64,000 nucleotides of DNA from Pseudonocardiales bacterium (GTDB lineage: Bacteria; Actinomycetota; Actinomycetes; Mycobacteriales; Jatrophihabitantaceae), in NCBI GenBank assembly GCA_030840295.1, contig JAVEET010000030.1:1-64000 (forward strand), read 5' to 3'. Shown here piece after piece: positions 44,557-52,914 of the stretch; position 1 is the stretch's first letter; each line of letters starts with the position of its first letter. The notes below the pieces were generated by a model. The model was not told the origin of the DNA. It saw only the letters and a list, made by a program, of their open reading frames with translations, and made no database searches. The position numbers were made by a program, and so were the translations under genes.

Positions 44557-45225
44557 ATGGAGCATGACAACCAACAACCCGAGAAACCCAACCACGCCAC
44601 GGGCGGCGAGCAGCCGCAGACCACTCCGGCCAATCCGATCGAGCAGACCGAGCGGGCCGAGACGCTGGATGGGGACCGCCCGAAGATCTGGGTCGGCAGC
44701 CTGTCCGACTACAACAACGGCGTGCTGCACGGCGAGTGGATGGACGCCGCCCGCGACGCCGACGAGGTCCACGCCGACATCCAGCGGATGCTCTCCGCAT
44801 CACCGACCGCAGCCAAATATGGCGACGTGGCCGAGGAGTGGGGCATCTTCGATCACGAGGGCTTCGGGGCATACAGCGTTCACGAGTACGACTCGATCGA
44901 CACCGTCAGCCGAATCGCGCGCGGCATCGAAGAACACGGGCTGGCCTTCGCCGCCTGGGCCGACATGTGCGACAACGACCACGACCGACTCGACAAGTTC
45001 GAGGAGGCCTACCTGGGCCACTACTCGTCCGCCGAGGGCTGGGTCGAGGAGCTCATGGACGACCTCGGGCACACCCGGGAAGTCGACGACGCCGTTCCTG
45101 AGAGCCTGCGCCCCTACGTGCGGATCGACATCGAAGGACTTGCCCGCGACATGCAGCTTGGTGGCGACGTCTACACAGCCGCAGCCGACGACGGCGGCAT
45201 CTATTTATTCGACAGCCATGTATAA
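44557..45225 (+). CDS. ardA: ArdA-type antirestriction protein, copy 2
   Basis: 222 residues, same family as copy 1: WVGSLSDYNNGVLHGEWMDA, EEWGIFDHEGF, FEEAYLGHY. About half of the aligned residues agree with copy 1 by eye, so the pair arose by an old duplication. The SD is AAGGAGGTGAC. Divergence could widen the range of restriction enzymes countered. No obvious terminator before the next operator. Confidence 0.85.
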   Translation: MEHDNQQPEKPNHATGGEQPQTTPANPIEQTERAETLDGDRPKIWVGSLSDYNNGVLHGEWMDAARDADEVHADIQRMLSASPTAAKYGDVAEEWGIFDHEGFGAYSVHEYDSIDTVSRIARGIEEHGLAFAAWADMCDNDHDRLDKFEEAYLGHYSSAEGWVEELMDDLGHTREVDDAVPESLRPYVRIDIEGLARDMQLGGDVYTAAADDGGIYLFDSHV

Positions 45226-45286
45226 CACATTGTCAGGACAGCCTTTGCTCAATTGCGAATTCGCCATTGTGGAATTGTCAACGACC

Positions 45287-45316
45287 ATTGAATTCGTTCA
45301 ATGAAATTCGTAGAAT
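45287..45316 (+). promoter_or_regulatory. Promoter and operator of the XRE regulator gene
   Basis: ATTGAA-TTCG-TTCAAT (45287-45302) is an inverted repeat with perfect arms. TTGAAT (45288-45293) could serve as -35 and TAGAAT (45311-45316) as -10, with a 17-base spacer, so the operator overlaps the -35 box. The same pattern occurs at 38905 and 38944, about 6.3 kb upstream. Confidence 0.65.
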
Positions 45317-45341
45317 AGAAGGGAATAAGGAGAATCATTTT

Positions 45342-45716
45342 ATGACCCCAGAAGAAGCACGACGACTTGCCAAACGGCTACGCGCCCGCCGCGAGAAGGC
45401 TGGCCTATCGGCCCACGAGGTCGCCCGCCGCGCAAGCGTCAATGTCGCCACCGTCACCCGCATCGAACTTGGCCAAATTGCGAACCCGCGAGCAGAAAAC
45501 CTCCTCTCTATTGCAGCCGTACTCGACATCCCTGCCTCCGACATCTTTGCTCTCGCCAACTGGGTGCAGAAGGATGACCTGCCGAGCTTCAGTCCCTACA
45601 TGCGCGCCAAGTACGGCTTCCTGCCGGAATCAGCCTTCCGCGAGATGCAAGACGTCTTCGACGAGATGGCTGTCAAGTACGGCACGCACGGGCCCGCTCC
45701 CGGCGACGACGAGTAG
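45342..45716 (+). CDS. XRE-family transcriptional regulator
   Basis: 124 residues. HTH about 13-60 (LSAHEVARRASVNVATVTRI). The downstream half (FSPYMRAKYGFLPESAFREM) fits a ligand or oligomerisation region. AAGGAGAATC before the ATG at 45342. Probably the repressor that binds the inverted repeats at 45287 and 38905/38944, and may be cleaved by the ImmA/IrrE-like protease encoded next. This is inferred from genome position and symmetry of the operators. Confidence 0.8.
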   Translation: MTPEEARRLAKRLRARREKAGLSAHEVARRASVNVATVTRIELGQIANPRAENLLSIAAVLDIPASDIFALANWVQKDDLPSFSPYMRAKYGFLPESAFREMQDVFDEMAVKYGTHGPAPGDDE

Positions 45717-45787
45717 GACTGTTCGGCGACGACTTTGTTCCTTGGGCGATTACTTATCTATTGCGCGAACCTGAAAGGAGGGTCTTT

Positions 45788-46429
45788 GTGCACGAACATC
45801 CAACCACCAGCGGGAACACCCCGAGCACGCTACTGAGGCAGCTCCGAGCGCTGCTGCCTGAACATGAACTCAGCCTGGCAGAGCTGTTTGCCTTGCTCGA
45901 CGACCTCGCTCATCACCTGCGGACGGCGTGCGGGATCACAGGAGACATCCTGCCGACCGAGATCATCTCGTCCCTGCCGCACTTCCGCATCGAGAACACT
46001 GACTTCCCGATCTCGGGCTTCAGCTTCTGGGACGACGACGCCAAGGAGTGGGTCATCCGACTCAACGAAGACGAGGCCGAGCCCGTCCGCCGCTTCACGC
46101 TCCTGCACGAGTTCGGCCACATCCTCTGGCACGGCTGGGAAGCCAAACTCTTCCCCGGCATGGAGGCGCCCAATATGGACCGCCTGTCGGAATTCGCTGC
46201 CGACCTCTTCGCTGGCGAGGCCCTCACACCCAAGCACCTGATGGCCCGCGCCTACAGCCGCGGACTGCACAGCCCGACAGCCCTCGCCCGCCGCTTCGAG
46301 GTCAGCACCAACACAGTCCGCTGGAAGCTCGACCAGATGAACCTGCCGACACCGGCCCGCGCCGACATCATCGACGTCCAGCAATCCATCCGGCCGCGGA
46401 TCGCGCCGCTCGTGGAGATCACCTCGTGA
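45788..46429 (+). CDS. ImmA/IrrE-family metalloprotease
   Basis: 213 residues. Zinc motif HEFGHILWH at about 107-115, with the downstream glutamate region (SEFAADLFAGE), typical of ImmA, which cleaves the element's repressor to relieve repression and trigger excision, as in ICEBs1. GTG at 45788 with AAAGGAGGG upstream; no ATG in good context. C-terminal HTH-like segment (TALARRFEVSTNTVRWKLDQ). Lies 71 bp after the XRE gene. The repressor-protease pair is the likely switch of the element. Confidence 0.8.
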   Translation: MHEHPTTSGNTPSTLLRQLRALLPEHELSLAELFALLDDLAHHLRTACGITGDILPTEIISSLPHFRIENTDFPISGFSFWDDDAKEWVIRLNEDEAEPVRRFTLLHEFGHILWHGWEAKLFPGMEAPNMDRLSEFAADLFAGEALTPKHLMARAYSRGLHSPTALARRFEVSTNTVRWKLDQMNLPTPARADIIDVQQSIRPRIAPLVEITS

Positions 46430-46487
46430 GCGCCACCCGCACTCGGTGCCGGCAACAACACTTCATAGTTCCTCGAGAGGAGGTCTC

Positions 46488-46739
46488 ATGACGACAACCG
46501 AACTCATACCCGCCAAGGCAGTATCGGTGACACCCGGGGCTCCGGGACGATCCGGCGACCTGCGCTTCATGCTCACCATCCCAGAGGCGGCCGCGAAGCT
46601 TCGCGTCAGTCGCTGGACGTTCTACAAGCTCATCAACAATCGAGAGGTAGACACAATAAAGATCGGAACGCGGCGGCTGGTCTCCTCCGACGCTTTGCAA
46701 CGGCTTGTCGTTCGACTGGAAGCCCAGCAGGACGACTGA
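46488..46739 (+). CDS. Excisionase-type HTH protein (Xis)
   Basis: 83 residues. A MerR/excisionase HTH (MLTIPEAAAKLRVSRWTFYK, INNREVDTIKIGTRRLVS) in the second half. GAGAGGAGGTCTC before the ATG at 46488. It directly precedes the integrase (2 bp), the classical xis-int order, and should bend attachment-site DNA to favour excision. Confidence 0.8.
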   Translation: MTTTELIPAKAVSVTPGAPGRSGDLRFMLTIPEAAAKLRVSRWTFYKLINNREVDTIKIGTRRLVSSDALQRLVVRLEAQQDD

Positions 46740-46741
46740 CT

Positions 46742-48277
46742 ATGGCGCTTAAACGACCAAACGGAGAAGGTTCGATCTATCTGCGCAAGGATGGGCGCTA
46801 CGAAGGCGCTGCGTACTTGCGCACGGCGATGGGCAAGCGCAAGCGGGTGAGGGTCTATGGAGCGACACGCGAACTGGCCCACCAACGCTTGCTAGCTGAA
46901 CTCACCAAGGCACAGAAGCGAATCCCTGTACCAGATCAACCGTGGACGGTAGCCCGGTATCTCGACTACTGGATGTCTAACGTGGCAAAGGTCAAATTGC
47001 GACCGAAGACGTATGAGCTCTATGAGATGGTCGTCCGCACGCGCCTCAAGCCGGATCTCGGTACCAAGCGTCTGGCCCGACTTTCTGTCGCCGACGTTCA
47101 GTCCTACTTGAACGACGAGATCGAACGAGGACGGTCGGTGCGTAGCGCCCAACTGACGCGCACAGTCCTCAGCGCGGCTCTGACTCGAGCTAACCGCGAG
47201 GAACTGCTCAGCCGCAACGTCGCCCGGCTTGTCGAACTGCCGATCAGCGAACGAAAGGAAATTCAGCCGTGGACAGCTGACCAGGCCGCTACGTTCCTAG
47301 CTTCCACCGCTGATTCGAGGCTGCACGCAGCATTCGTGCTCTTAGTCCTCTACGGCATGCGACGCGGTGAAGTCCTCGGCCTTCGATGGGGCGATGTCGA
47401 CTTCAAAGATGATGTCATTCACGTGAGACAGCAGCTGCAGCGCATCGAGGGTGAACTCCAGCAGGGACCACTCAAGACGTCGTCCGGACGCCGAGACTTG
47501 CCACTACTCGAACTCGCGAAGGACGCACTCCTCGGTCATCGCTCGGCAGTGCCCGCGCCGGTGGAGGGTAGCGCGCTGGTCTTCACGCGTGGGACCGGTG
47601 AACCTCTTGATCCAAACGGGTTTACATCGACGTTTCACCGAGCTCGGCTAAAGACCGACCTGCCGCGGATCACGGTGCACCACCTGCGCCATACGGCAGC
47701 AACGATGCTCAAGAACCTTGGTGTTCCCGCACGCGATGCACAGGTCATTCTCGGCCACGCGCACATATCGACGACGCAGCAGCTGTATCAACACGCCAGC
47801 CTAAACGACCGGCGGGCGGCGCTGACCCGAGTCGAGCGGGCGCTGACGACGGCTGGTGCCTCTGGGCGTAGCCGTCAAAGACAGCCGTCAACGAGCAATT
47901 CCGTGACGGCTTTCAAAGGATTTCAATCTGGAGGGACCAGTGGGGCTCGAACCCACGACACCCTGCTTAAAAGCCTGGCTCACCTCAAGAGTCACCCCTG
48001 TTTGAGAAATCTGGCCGAGGGCGTCGAGAGGTGTCTGCGCCAATTGGCGCTTGGATCGGCTGCCGTCAAATCGAGCCGTCAGCTCACCCCTGTTCCCGTT
48101 TGGCCGCTCTACTTTTTGGTACCAAAATCGCAAGTCCTGCAACCCGGAGGCCACCATGACCGCACTGCCGATCTCGAACCAGGCACCGGACGCGGTGATC
48201 TACCTCCGCGTGTCGACCAAGGAACAAGCGGAACGGGGTGGCGAAGCCGAAGGCTTTTCGATTCCCGCGCAGCGTGA
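46742..48277 (+). CDS. Tyrosine integrase of the mobile element, extended through its att site
   Basis: Catalytic residues are readable: R near 207 (YGMRRGEVLGLRWGD), HxxR at 313-316 or 314 (VHHLRHTAA), H near 339 (LGHAHIS) and nucleophile Y349 (QLYQH). The N-terminal SAM-like arm region and zinc-free Arm domain precede. After about residue 375 the frame passes through a tRNA-Lys-like fragment (SGARTHDTLLKS, 47929-47973) and then 100 more residues of non-homologous sequence before the stop, so the native gene likely ended within or just after the tRNA fragment. Mobilises the element by site-specific recombination at a tRNA 3' end. Confidence 0.85.
   Translation: MALKRPNGEGSIYLRKDGRYEGAAYLRTAMGKRKRVRVYGATRELAHQRLLAELTKAQKRIPVPDQPWTVARYLDYWMSNVAKVKLRPKTYELYEMVVRTRLKPDLGTKRLARLSVADVQSYLNDEIERGRSVRSAQLTRTVLSAALTRANREELLSRNVARLVELPISERKEIQPWTADQAATFLASTADSRLHAAFVLLVLYGMRRGEVLGLRWGDVDFKDDVIHVRQQLQRIEGELQQGPLKTSSGRRDLPLLELAKDALLGHRSAVPAPVEGSALVFTRGTGEPLDPNGFTSTFHRARLKTDLPRITVHHLRHTAATMLKNLGVPARDAQVILGHAHISTTQQLYQHASLNDRRAALTRVERALTTAGASGRSRQRQPSTSNSVTAFKGFQSGGTSGARTHDTLLKSLAHLKSHPCLRNLAEGVERCLRQLALGSAAVKSSRQLTPVPVWPLYFLVPKSQVLQPGGHHDRTADLEPGTGRGDLPPRVDQGTSGTGWRSRRLFDSRAA
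47929..47973 (-). other. tRNA-Lys-like 3' fragment, likely attachment site of the integrase
   Basis: Read on the minus strand: loop CTTTTAA (anticodon TTT), GCAGG, GTGTC, T-stem GTGGG-TTCGAGC-CCCAC, then TGGTCCC and CCA. It lacks the D-arm and 5' half, and the anticodon stem 5' side does not pair, so it is not a functional tRNA. Elements that integrate at tRNA 3' ends leave such a fragment at one end. A complete tRNA-Lys at the other end is not seen in this window. Confidence 0.7.
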
Positions 48278-50009
48278 AGCGTGCCTGCGACGCGCCGAGC
48301 AGCTCGGCGCCCGGGTCGTAGAGGAGTTCCTTGACGCGGGCGAGTCAGCCCGTTCGTCCAGCCGGCCGGACCTGCAGCGCATGCTGACATACCTGGCCGA
48401 GGAGCCGGTCCGCTATGTCATCGTCCACAAGGTCGACCGTCTCGCCCGCAATCGCGCCGATGATGTCGAGATCAACCTCGCCATCAAGAAGGCCGGGGCC
48501 ACGCTCGTCTCGGTCACCGAGAACATCGACGAGACACCCTCCGGCATGCTGCTGCACGGCATCATGAGTTCTATCGCCGAGTTCTACAGCCAGAACCTCG
48601 CCGCCGAGGTTGTCAAGGGCACCGAGCAGAAGGTCCGCGCCGGTGGCACACCCACCCTGGCGCCCATCGGCTACCTGAACGTTCGTGACGTCATCGACGG
48701 CCGCGAGATCCGCACCATCACCATCGACGCTGAGCGCGCCGCGCACATCCGCTGGGCTTTTGATAGCTACGCCACCGGAAGCTGGAGCCTCAACCGGTTG
48801 GCCGCCGAGCTTGAGATCCGCGGACTGACCCGAAGGCCGACGGCCACCCGCGACGCCAAGCCGATTCCCGCCAACAAGCTCCACGGCATCCTCCGCAACC
48901 GCTACTACATCGGCTACGTCACCTGGCGCGGTGTCGAACACCCCGGCAAGCATGAGCCACTCATCGATAGCGAGACCTTCGAACGCGTCCAAGAGGTGTT
49001 GCGCGGGCACCGGCAATCTTCCACCCGGCCGCAGAAGCACACGCCATACCTAGCTGGCTCGCTACACTGCGCCCGCTGCGGCTCCAAACTGATCTACGGT
49101 GTCTCGACCGGCCGGCGCGGAGGCAGCTACGCCTACTGGCTCTGCCTTGGCAGACACAAGTACAAGAATGGCTGCGACCTGCCCTACCTCGCGGAAGAAC
49201 GCGTCGAGCAGGCAGTTGTCGCCCAGTGGCAGTCCGAGTCACTACCCCAAACGACCACCGACGCGATCCGTGAAGGCCTGCTCGCCGACCTGCAGGACTA
49301 CGCCGCGACGACCAAAGCCGAGAATCAACGACTCGACGAACGCATCCACGCCATCCGCAGAGAGCGCTTCAAGTGGGCAGAGAAGGCGATGGAGGAGAGC
49401 GTTCCACGCGACATCGCCAAGCAGAAGCAAGATGAACTGGCGGCCCAACTCGCCACCGCTGAGGAGCAGTTAAAACGACTCGACACCGCCGCAGGAGACC
49501 ACGAGCGCCTGATCACCGCCGCGACCGAACTCGTTGCCAATTGCGCCAGGGCTTACGAGGAAGCCGACGACATCACGCGCCGCGCCTACAACCAGGCATG
49601 GTTCGAGCGAATCTGCCTCGACATGACCGACCCGACGACCGTTGTCACCGCCGTCACCCGAACGGAGGTCATCGACGCGATCCAGACCGCGACCGTATCG
49701 GCGCCCAGATCCACCCAAACGGCCCGGGACGATGACCCCGAACCGTCCGCCAGAACGCCCCGAAATGACAAAGGACGCGGCGCCCTCGGCTACCGCGTCC
49801 TCTCTCGTGTCAGGGGTTCGAACGTGCCCTGTTTGGTGGAGCTGAGGGGATTCGAACCCCTGGCCCCCTCGATGCGAACGAGGTGCGCTACCAGACTGCG
49901 CCACAGCCCCCAACCACCGGTGAAGATTACCAGCCGGTCAAACGGCGTCGTCACACTGCCCGACGCATTGCCCGGTCGTCGAACTCTTCCTCTTGGTACA
50001 ACCCGGTGA
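48156..50009 (+). CDS. Large serine recombinase with frame running through tRNA-Ala
   Basis: 617 residues. Catalytic S20 in VIYLRVSTKEQ, then VDRLARNRADD, the Recombinase domain, a zinc ribbon (CARCGSKL, YWLCLGRHKYKNGCDL) and a coiled-coil C-terminal half, the layout of phage-type large serine integrases. ATG at 48156 with CCCGGAGGCC. The last 75 residues are encoded by the antisense of the tRNA-Ala terminator, the tRNA itself (VELRGFEPLAPSM, then RTRCATRLRHSPQ) and the end of sepX, so the original C-terminus was shorter or was fused by insertion here. It overlaps the integrase frame at its 5' end. Confidence 0.85.
   Translation: MTALPISNQAPDAVIYLRVSTKEQAERGGEAEGFSIPAQREACLRRAEQLGARVVEEFLDAGESARSSSRPDLQRMLTYLAEEPVRYVIVHKVDRLARNRADDVEINLAIKKAGATLVSVTENIDETPSGMLLHGIMSSIAEFYSQNLAAEVVKGTEQKVRAGGTPTLAPIGYLNVRDVIDGREIRTITIDAERAAHIRWAFDSYATGSWSLNRLAAELEIRGLTRRPTATRDAKPIPANKLHGILRNRYYIGYVTWRGVEHPGKHEPLIDSETFERVQEVLRGHRQSSTRPQKHTPYLAGSLHCARCGSKLIYGVSTGRRGGSYAYWLCLGRHKYKNGCDLPYLAEERVEQAVVAQWQSESLPQTTTDAIREGLLADLQDYAATTKAENQRLDERIHAIRRERFKWAEKAMEESVPRDIAKQKQDELAAQLATAEEQLKRLDTAAGDHERLITAATELVANCARAYEEADDITRRAYNQAWFERICLDMTDPTTVVTAVTRTEVIDAIQTATVSAPRSTQTARDDDPEPSARTPRNDKGRGALGYRVLSRVRGSNVPCLVELRGFEPLAPSMRTRCATRLRHSPQPPVKITSRSNGVVTLPDALPGRRTLPLGTTR
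49773..49800 (-). terminator. Terminator of the tRNA-Ala gene
   Basis: GGACGCGG (49773-49780) pairs with CCGCGTCC (49793-49800); leftward reading is followed by TTTGTC. It sits 33 bp beyond the 3' end of the tRNA. Confidence 0.65.
49834..49910 (-). tRNA. tRNA-Ala (anticodon CGC)
   Basis: Full cloverleaf on the minus strand: acceptor 5' GGGGCTG pairs with 3' CAGCTCC, including the G3-U70 pair that identifies alanine tRNA; anticodon stem CCTCG/CGAGG with loop TTCGCAT (anticodon CGC); T-stem AGGGG/CCCCT with TTCGAAT; encoded CCA end. It borders the core genome and is overlapped antisense by the serine recombinase frame. Confidence 0.95.
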
Positions 50010-50697
50010 GGTCCACGGTGTCAGCCATGCCGTGCAGGGCGACATCGTCATCGTCGATCCTGACCACGGTTTCAGAATCGGTGTAGACCGGTATTTCCTC
50101 GGTCAGATCGTAGGAGTGGCTCATGGCCAGCCCGGAACGGTTGAGCCGGGATTCGCGACGTTCGCGGTCGCGCAGCGCCTGGCTCCGCAAGAAGTACAGA
50201 TACCCGGTCAGGGACCCGGTGAACACAATTCCGGCCGCCCACGCAAGGGTGCCGCCGGCTGCGACTGCCCAGAGCAGTCCGATCACGGTTCCCAGAATGA
50301 GCAGCGTGAGCGAACGACGTCGACGCGTCATCATCTGCCGCCTGGCCTCCGACATGTCGGCCTTGGAAACGCGTTCGGGGTACATGACTGCCTCCATGGC
50401 GGCGGGCACCGGGCGACGAGCGGCTGCTGACACGCTCGCGGGTGCACCAGGAACAAAGGTCTGTGGACGAGTGGCCGGGCCCGACTTTCCGCGGGCCTCG
50501 GCGGGGTTGTTGTCACGGGCGATCGGACGAGCGAGGGAACCAAGCGAGCGTCGGGTCCCGAGGGCGCGCATCGCGGACGAGAATCGGGCGGCCGATCGCT
50601 CACCGGCCCGGTCGTCGAGCTTCTGGATGACCATGGGTATTACGACGATCAACCAGAGGACGGCCAGCACCACCACCGTCATCATTGGCGACAACAT
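49951..50697 (-). CDS. sepX: SepX/GlpR-type divisome membrane protein
   Basis: 248 residues from the ATG at 50697 (GGGAGA upstream). An N-terminal membrane helix (MMTVVVLAVLWLIVVIPMVI), a basic cytoplasmic linker, two further hydrophobic segments (about 130-175: LTLLILGTVIGLLWAVAAGG), and an acidic C-terminus. This layout and its position beside galU and moeA match the actinobacterial SepX (formerly GlpR) protein, which takes part in cell division. Its 3' 59 bases overlap the antisense serine recombinase frame. First core gene right of the tRNA. Confidence 0.8.
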   Translation of the reverse strand: MLSPMMTVVVLAVLWLIVVIPMVIQKLDDRAGERSAARFSSAMRALGTRRSLGSLARPIARDNNPAEARGKSGPATRPQTFVPGAPASVSAAARRPVPAAMEAVMYPERVSKADMSEARRQMMTRRRRSLTLLILGTVIGLLWAVAAGGTLAWAAGIVFTGSLTGYLYFLRSQALRDRERRESRLNRSGLAMSHSYDLTEEIPVYTDSETVVRIDDDDVALHGMADTVDLTGLYQEEEFDDRAMRRAV

Positions 50698-50919
50698 CGC
50701 ATCTCCCGTCACATCCGTAACAACTCCACCGCCACGCTAGGGCGACGGGGCAACGGATCGCGGCAGGCGCGCCGAGTGTCAACATCAAGTACCGCTTGAT
50801 GGTTGAGGTCGATAGCCGGTGATCCACTCGCATCTTTCGGGATCAGGCGACCAAGAACGCGGGTGGATCACCTGAACATAGTCACCGGTGGCATCACCAC
50901 CGGAATGCCTAGAACAACC

Positions 50920-51543
50920 TCAGCCCGGTGGCAGCGGCAGGGACGCAAGCCGTGACAACAGGGTGCCGCCACGAGTCTCCTCGGCCGTGATGGCGAACGC
51001 CACGTGGTCCCGCCACGCTCCGCCGATATCGAGAAACCGCTCGTAATAGCCTTCCTGGCGCAGGCCGAGCTTCTCCACCACTCGCAGGCTGGGCCCGTTC
51101 TCGGGGCGGATATCGACCTCGACGCGGTGCAGTCGCGCTTCAGTCAGGCAATGGTCCAACACCAACGCCAACGCCGTCGGCGTGATACCCCGGCCGGCGA
51201 CCGCCGAATCGATCCAGTACCCCACCGAGCAGGATCGCAGGGCGCCCCGGCTCACGTTCGACACGTTCATCTGTCCCACCAGGCGGTCGCCATAACAGAC
51301 CACGAATGGCAACATCGTGCCGGATCGGCCCGCGGAACGCATTCGAGAAAGCGACCGATGGAACTCTGTGACCGAGTTGCGCGCCAGCCACGACTGGGTG
51401 GAGGACGGCTCCCACTGCGTTAGCCAGTCCTCGTTGGCCAGTCGGACCCGGCTCCACTCGCGGGCGTCGCGTCTCCGCGGCGGGCGCACCGTCACCGGGC
51501 CGGCGATCAAGACGGCAGGCCAGCCAGGATGGATCTCCGACAT
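50920..51543 (-). CDS. GNAT acetyltransferase, RimJ-like
   Basis: 207 residues. RimJ/RimL-type pattern: VTVRPPRRRDAREWSRVR at the N-terminus, VGYWIDSAVAGRGITPTALAL (acetyl-CoA binding loop) and VEKLGLRQEGYYERFLDIGG. Uses acetyl-CoA to acetylate an amine, perhaps a protein N-terminus. In actinobacteria it commonly lies between sepX and moeA, as here. Start ATG at 51543 or slightly upstream. Confidence 0.85.
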   Translation of the reverse strand: MSEIHPGWPAVLIAGPVTVRPPRRRDAREWSRVRLANEDWLTQWEPSSTQSWLARNSVTEFHRSLSRMRSAGRSGTMLPFVVCYGDRLVGQMNVSNVSRGALRSCSVGYWIDSAVAGRGITPTALALVLDHCLTEARLHRVEVDIRPENGPSLRVVEKLGLRQEGYYERFLDIGGAWRDHVAFAITAEETRGGTLLSRLASLPLPPG

Positions 51544-51561
51544 GTCAGCTCGAGATGCAGG

Positions 51562-52902
51562 TCAGCGCTGAGCCAGCATCAGCGGCAGGACGGTAACCCG
51601 GGATCCGGGAACCACCTCGGTCACGTCCTCCTCGATGATGACCAGACAGTTCGATGCCGCCATGGACGCGATGAGATGCGAGGCCTGGCCACCGATCAGT
51701 GACACCGAGTACCGACCGTCCGGCTCGCGGTGCAACAACCCGCGCCGGTACTGCCTGAGCCCGGTCGGGCTCTCCATCCGTTCCAGGGCGATCGCCTGCA
51801 GGGTCTGCCGTTGCACATTGCGCTTACCGAGCAGTTTGCGGATAGCCGGCCGGACGAACACCTCGAAGGACACCAGGGACGACACCGGGTTACCCGGTAA
51901 GCAGAAGATCGGCGTGTGATCCCGGCCGAGATAGCCGAACCCCTGCGACATGCCGGGCTGCATCGCGACCCGCGCGAAGTCCACCGTCCCGAGCTGACTG
52001 AGCGCCTCCTTGACCACGTCATAGGCTCCCATACTCACCCCGCCGGTGGTGATGATCACGTCCGCCCGCAAGAGCTGGGAATCCAGGACGTCGAGTAGCC
52101 GGGCATGGTCATCCGGAATGATGCCGACCCGGTAGGCATCTGCGCCGGCATCGCGAGCCGCTGACGCCAGCATGTAGGAGTTCACGTCCGGGACCTCACC
52201 GAAACCGGGGATGCGGTTGAGGTCTACCAGCTCCGAACCGGTGGAGATGACCACCACCCGCGGTCGCGGCCGGACCAGCACCCGATCGTGGCCGGTAGCC
52301 GCCAGTAGCCCGATCTGCTGGGGCCCGAGCGCTGCTCCGGGACCAAGCGCGACCGCTCCGGCCGCGAGATCCTCACCGGCGCGTCGGACGGATTCACCGG
52401 TGCGCACCGAGCGGCGGATAGCCACCCGGGCCACCCCGCGGTCGGTGTCTTCCAGGCCGATTACCGCGTCCGCGCCGGGCGGGATCGGGGCGCCGGTCAT
52501 GATCCGCATGCACAATCCAGGACCCATTCCGGAGACCGATCGCGCGCCGGCGACCACGTCACCGACCACCGGCAGGACGATCGGTTTGTCGTCGGTGGCC
52601 TGACGAACGTCAACCGCGCGCACTGCGTAGCCGTCCATCGCCGCATTGTCGAAGCCCGGTAAGGGGCGGTCGGAGATGATCTGCTCGGCGAGGAGCAGCC
52701 CCTGGGCATCGAGCAGCGTCAGCTGGATCGGATCGATGGAGCCGATGGTGTCCAGCACCTTGGCCAGGTGTTCGGCCACTGGGCGCAACGTCGACTCGTC
52801 CCGCCCCGTCCCGGCGGAGCCGCCGGCGGCGACGCCGGACGAGCCCACATCGGGCACGACGCCGATTCGCTCGGTCGGCGAGTCAGGGCTGTTCTCGGTC
52901 AC
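51562..52902 (-). CDS. moeA: Molybdopterin molybdenumtransferase MoeA
   Basis: 446 residues. The family core is present: FDNAAMDGYAVRAVDVRQAT, ITTGGVSMGAYDVVKEALSQ and LPGNPVSSLVSFEVFVRP. MoeA inserts molybdate into adenylated molybdopterin to finish the cofactor. The N-terminal 40 residues are Gly/Ser-rich and non-conserved. GTG start. It lies 12 bp downstream of galU, likely one operon. The moaCBE genes of the same pathway are 5-6 kb to the right. Confidence 0.9.
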   Translation of the reverse strand: MTENSPDSPTERIGVVPDVGSSGVAAGGSAGTGRDESTLRPVAEHLAKVLDTIGSIDPIQLTLLDAQGLLLAEQIISDRPLPGFDNAAMDGYAVRAVDVRQATDDKPIVLPVVGDVVAGARSVSGMGPGLCMRIMTGAPIPPGADAVIGLEDTDRGVARVAIRRSVRTGESVRRAGEDLAAGAVALGPGAALGPQQIGLLAATGHDRVLVRPRPRVVVISTGSELVDLNRIPGFGEVPDVNSYMLASAARDAGADAYRVGIIPDDHARLLDVLDSQLLRADVIITTGGVSMGAYDVVKEALSQLGTVDFARVAMQPGMSQGFGYLGRDHTPIFCLPGNPVSSLVSFEVFVRPAIRKLLGKRNVQRQTLQAIALERMESPTGLRQYRRGLLHREPDGRYSVSLIGGQASHLIASMAASNCLVIIEEDVTEVVPGSRVTVLPLMLAQR

Positions 52903-52914
52903 TCTGGCGCACTC

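Noticed and set aside
47929-47973. Second tRNA gene
   Set aside because: Only the 3' half fits a tRNA; D-arm and the anticodon stem 5' side are missing.
48345-49040. 231-codon frame on the minus strand
   Set aside because: Antisense of the serine recombinase gene, with no recognisable domain.
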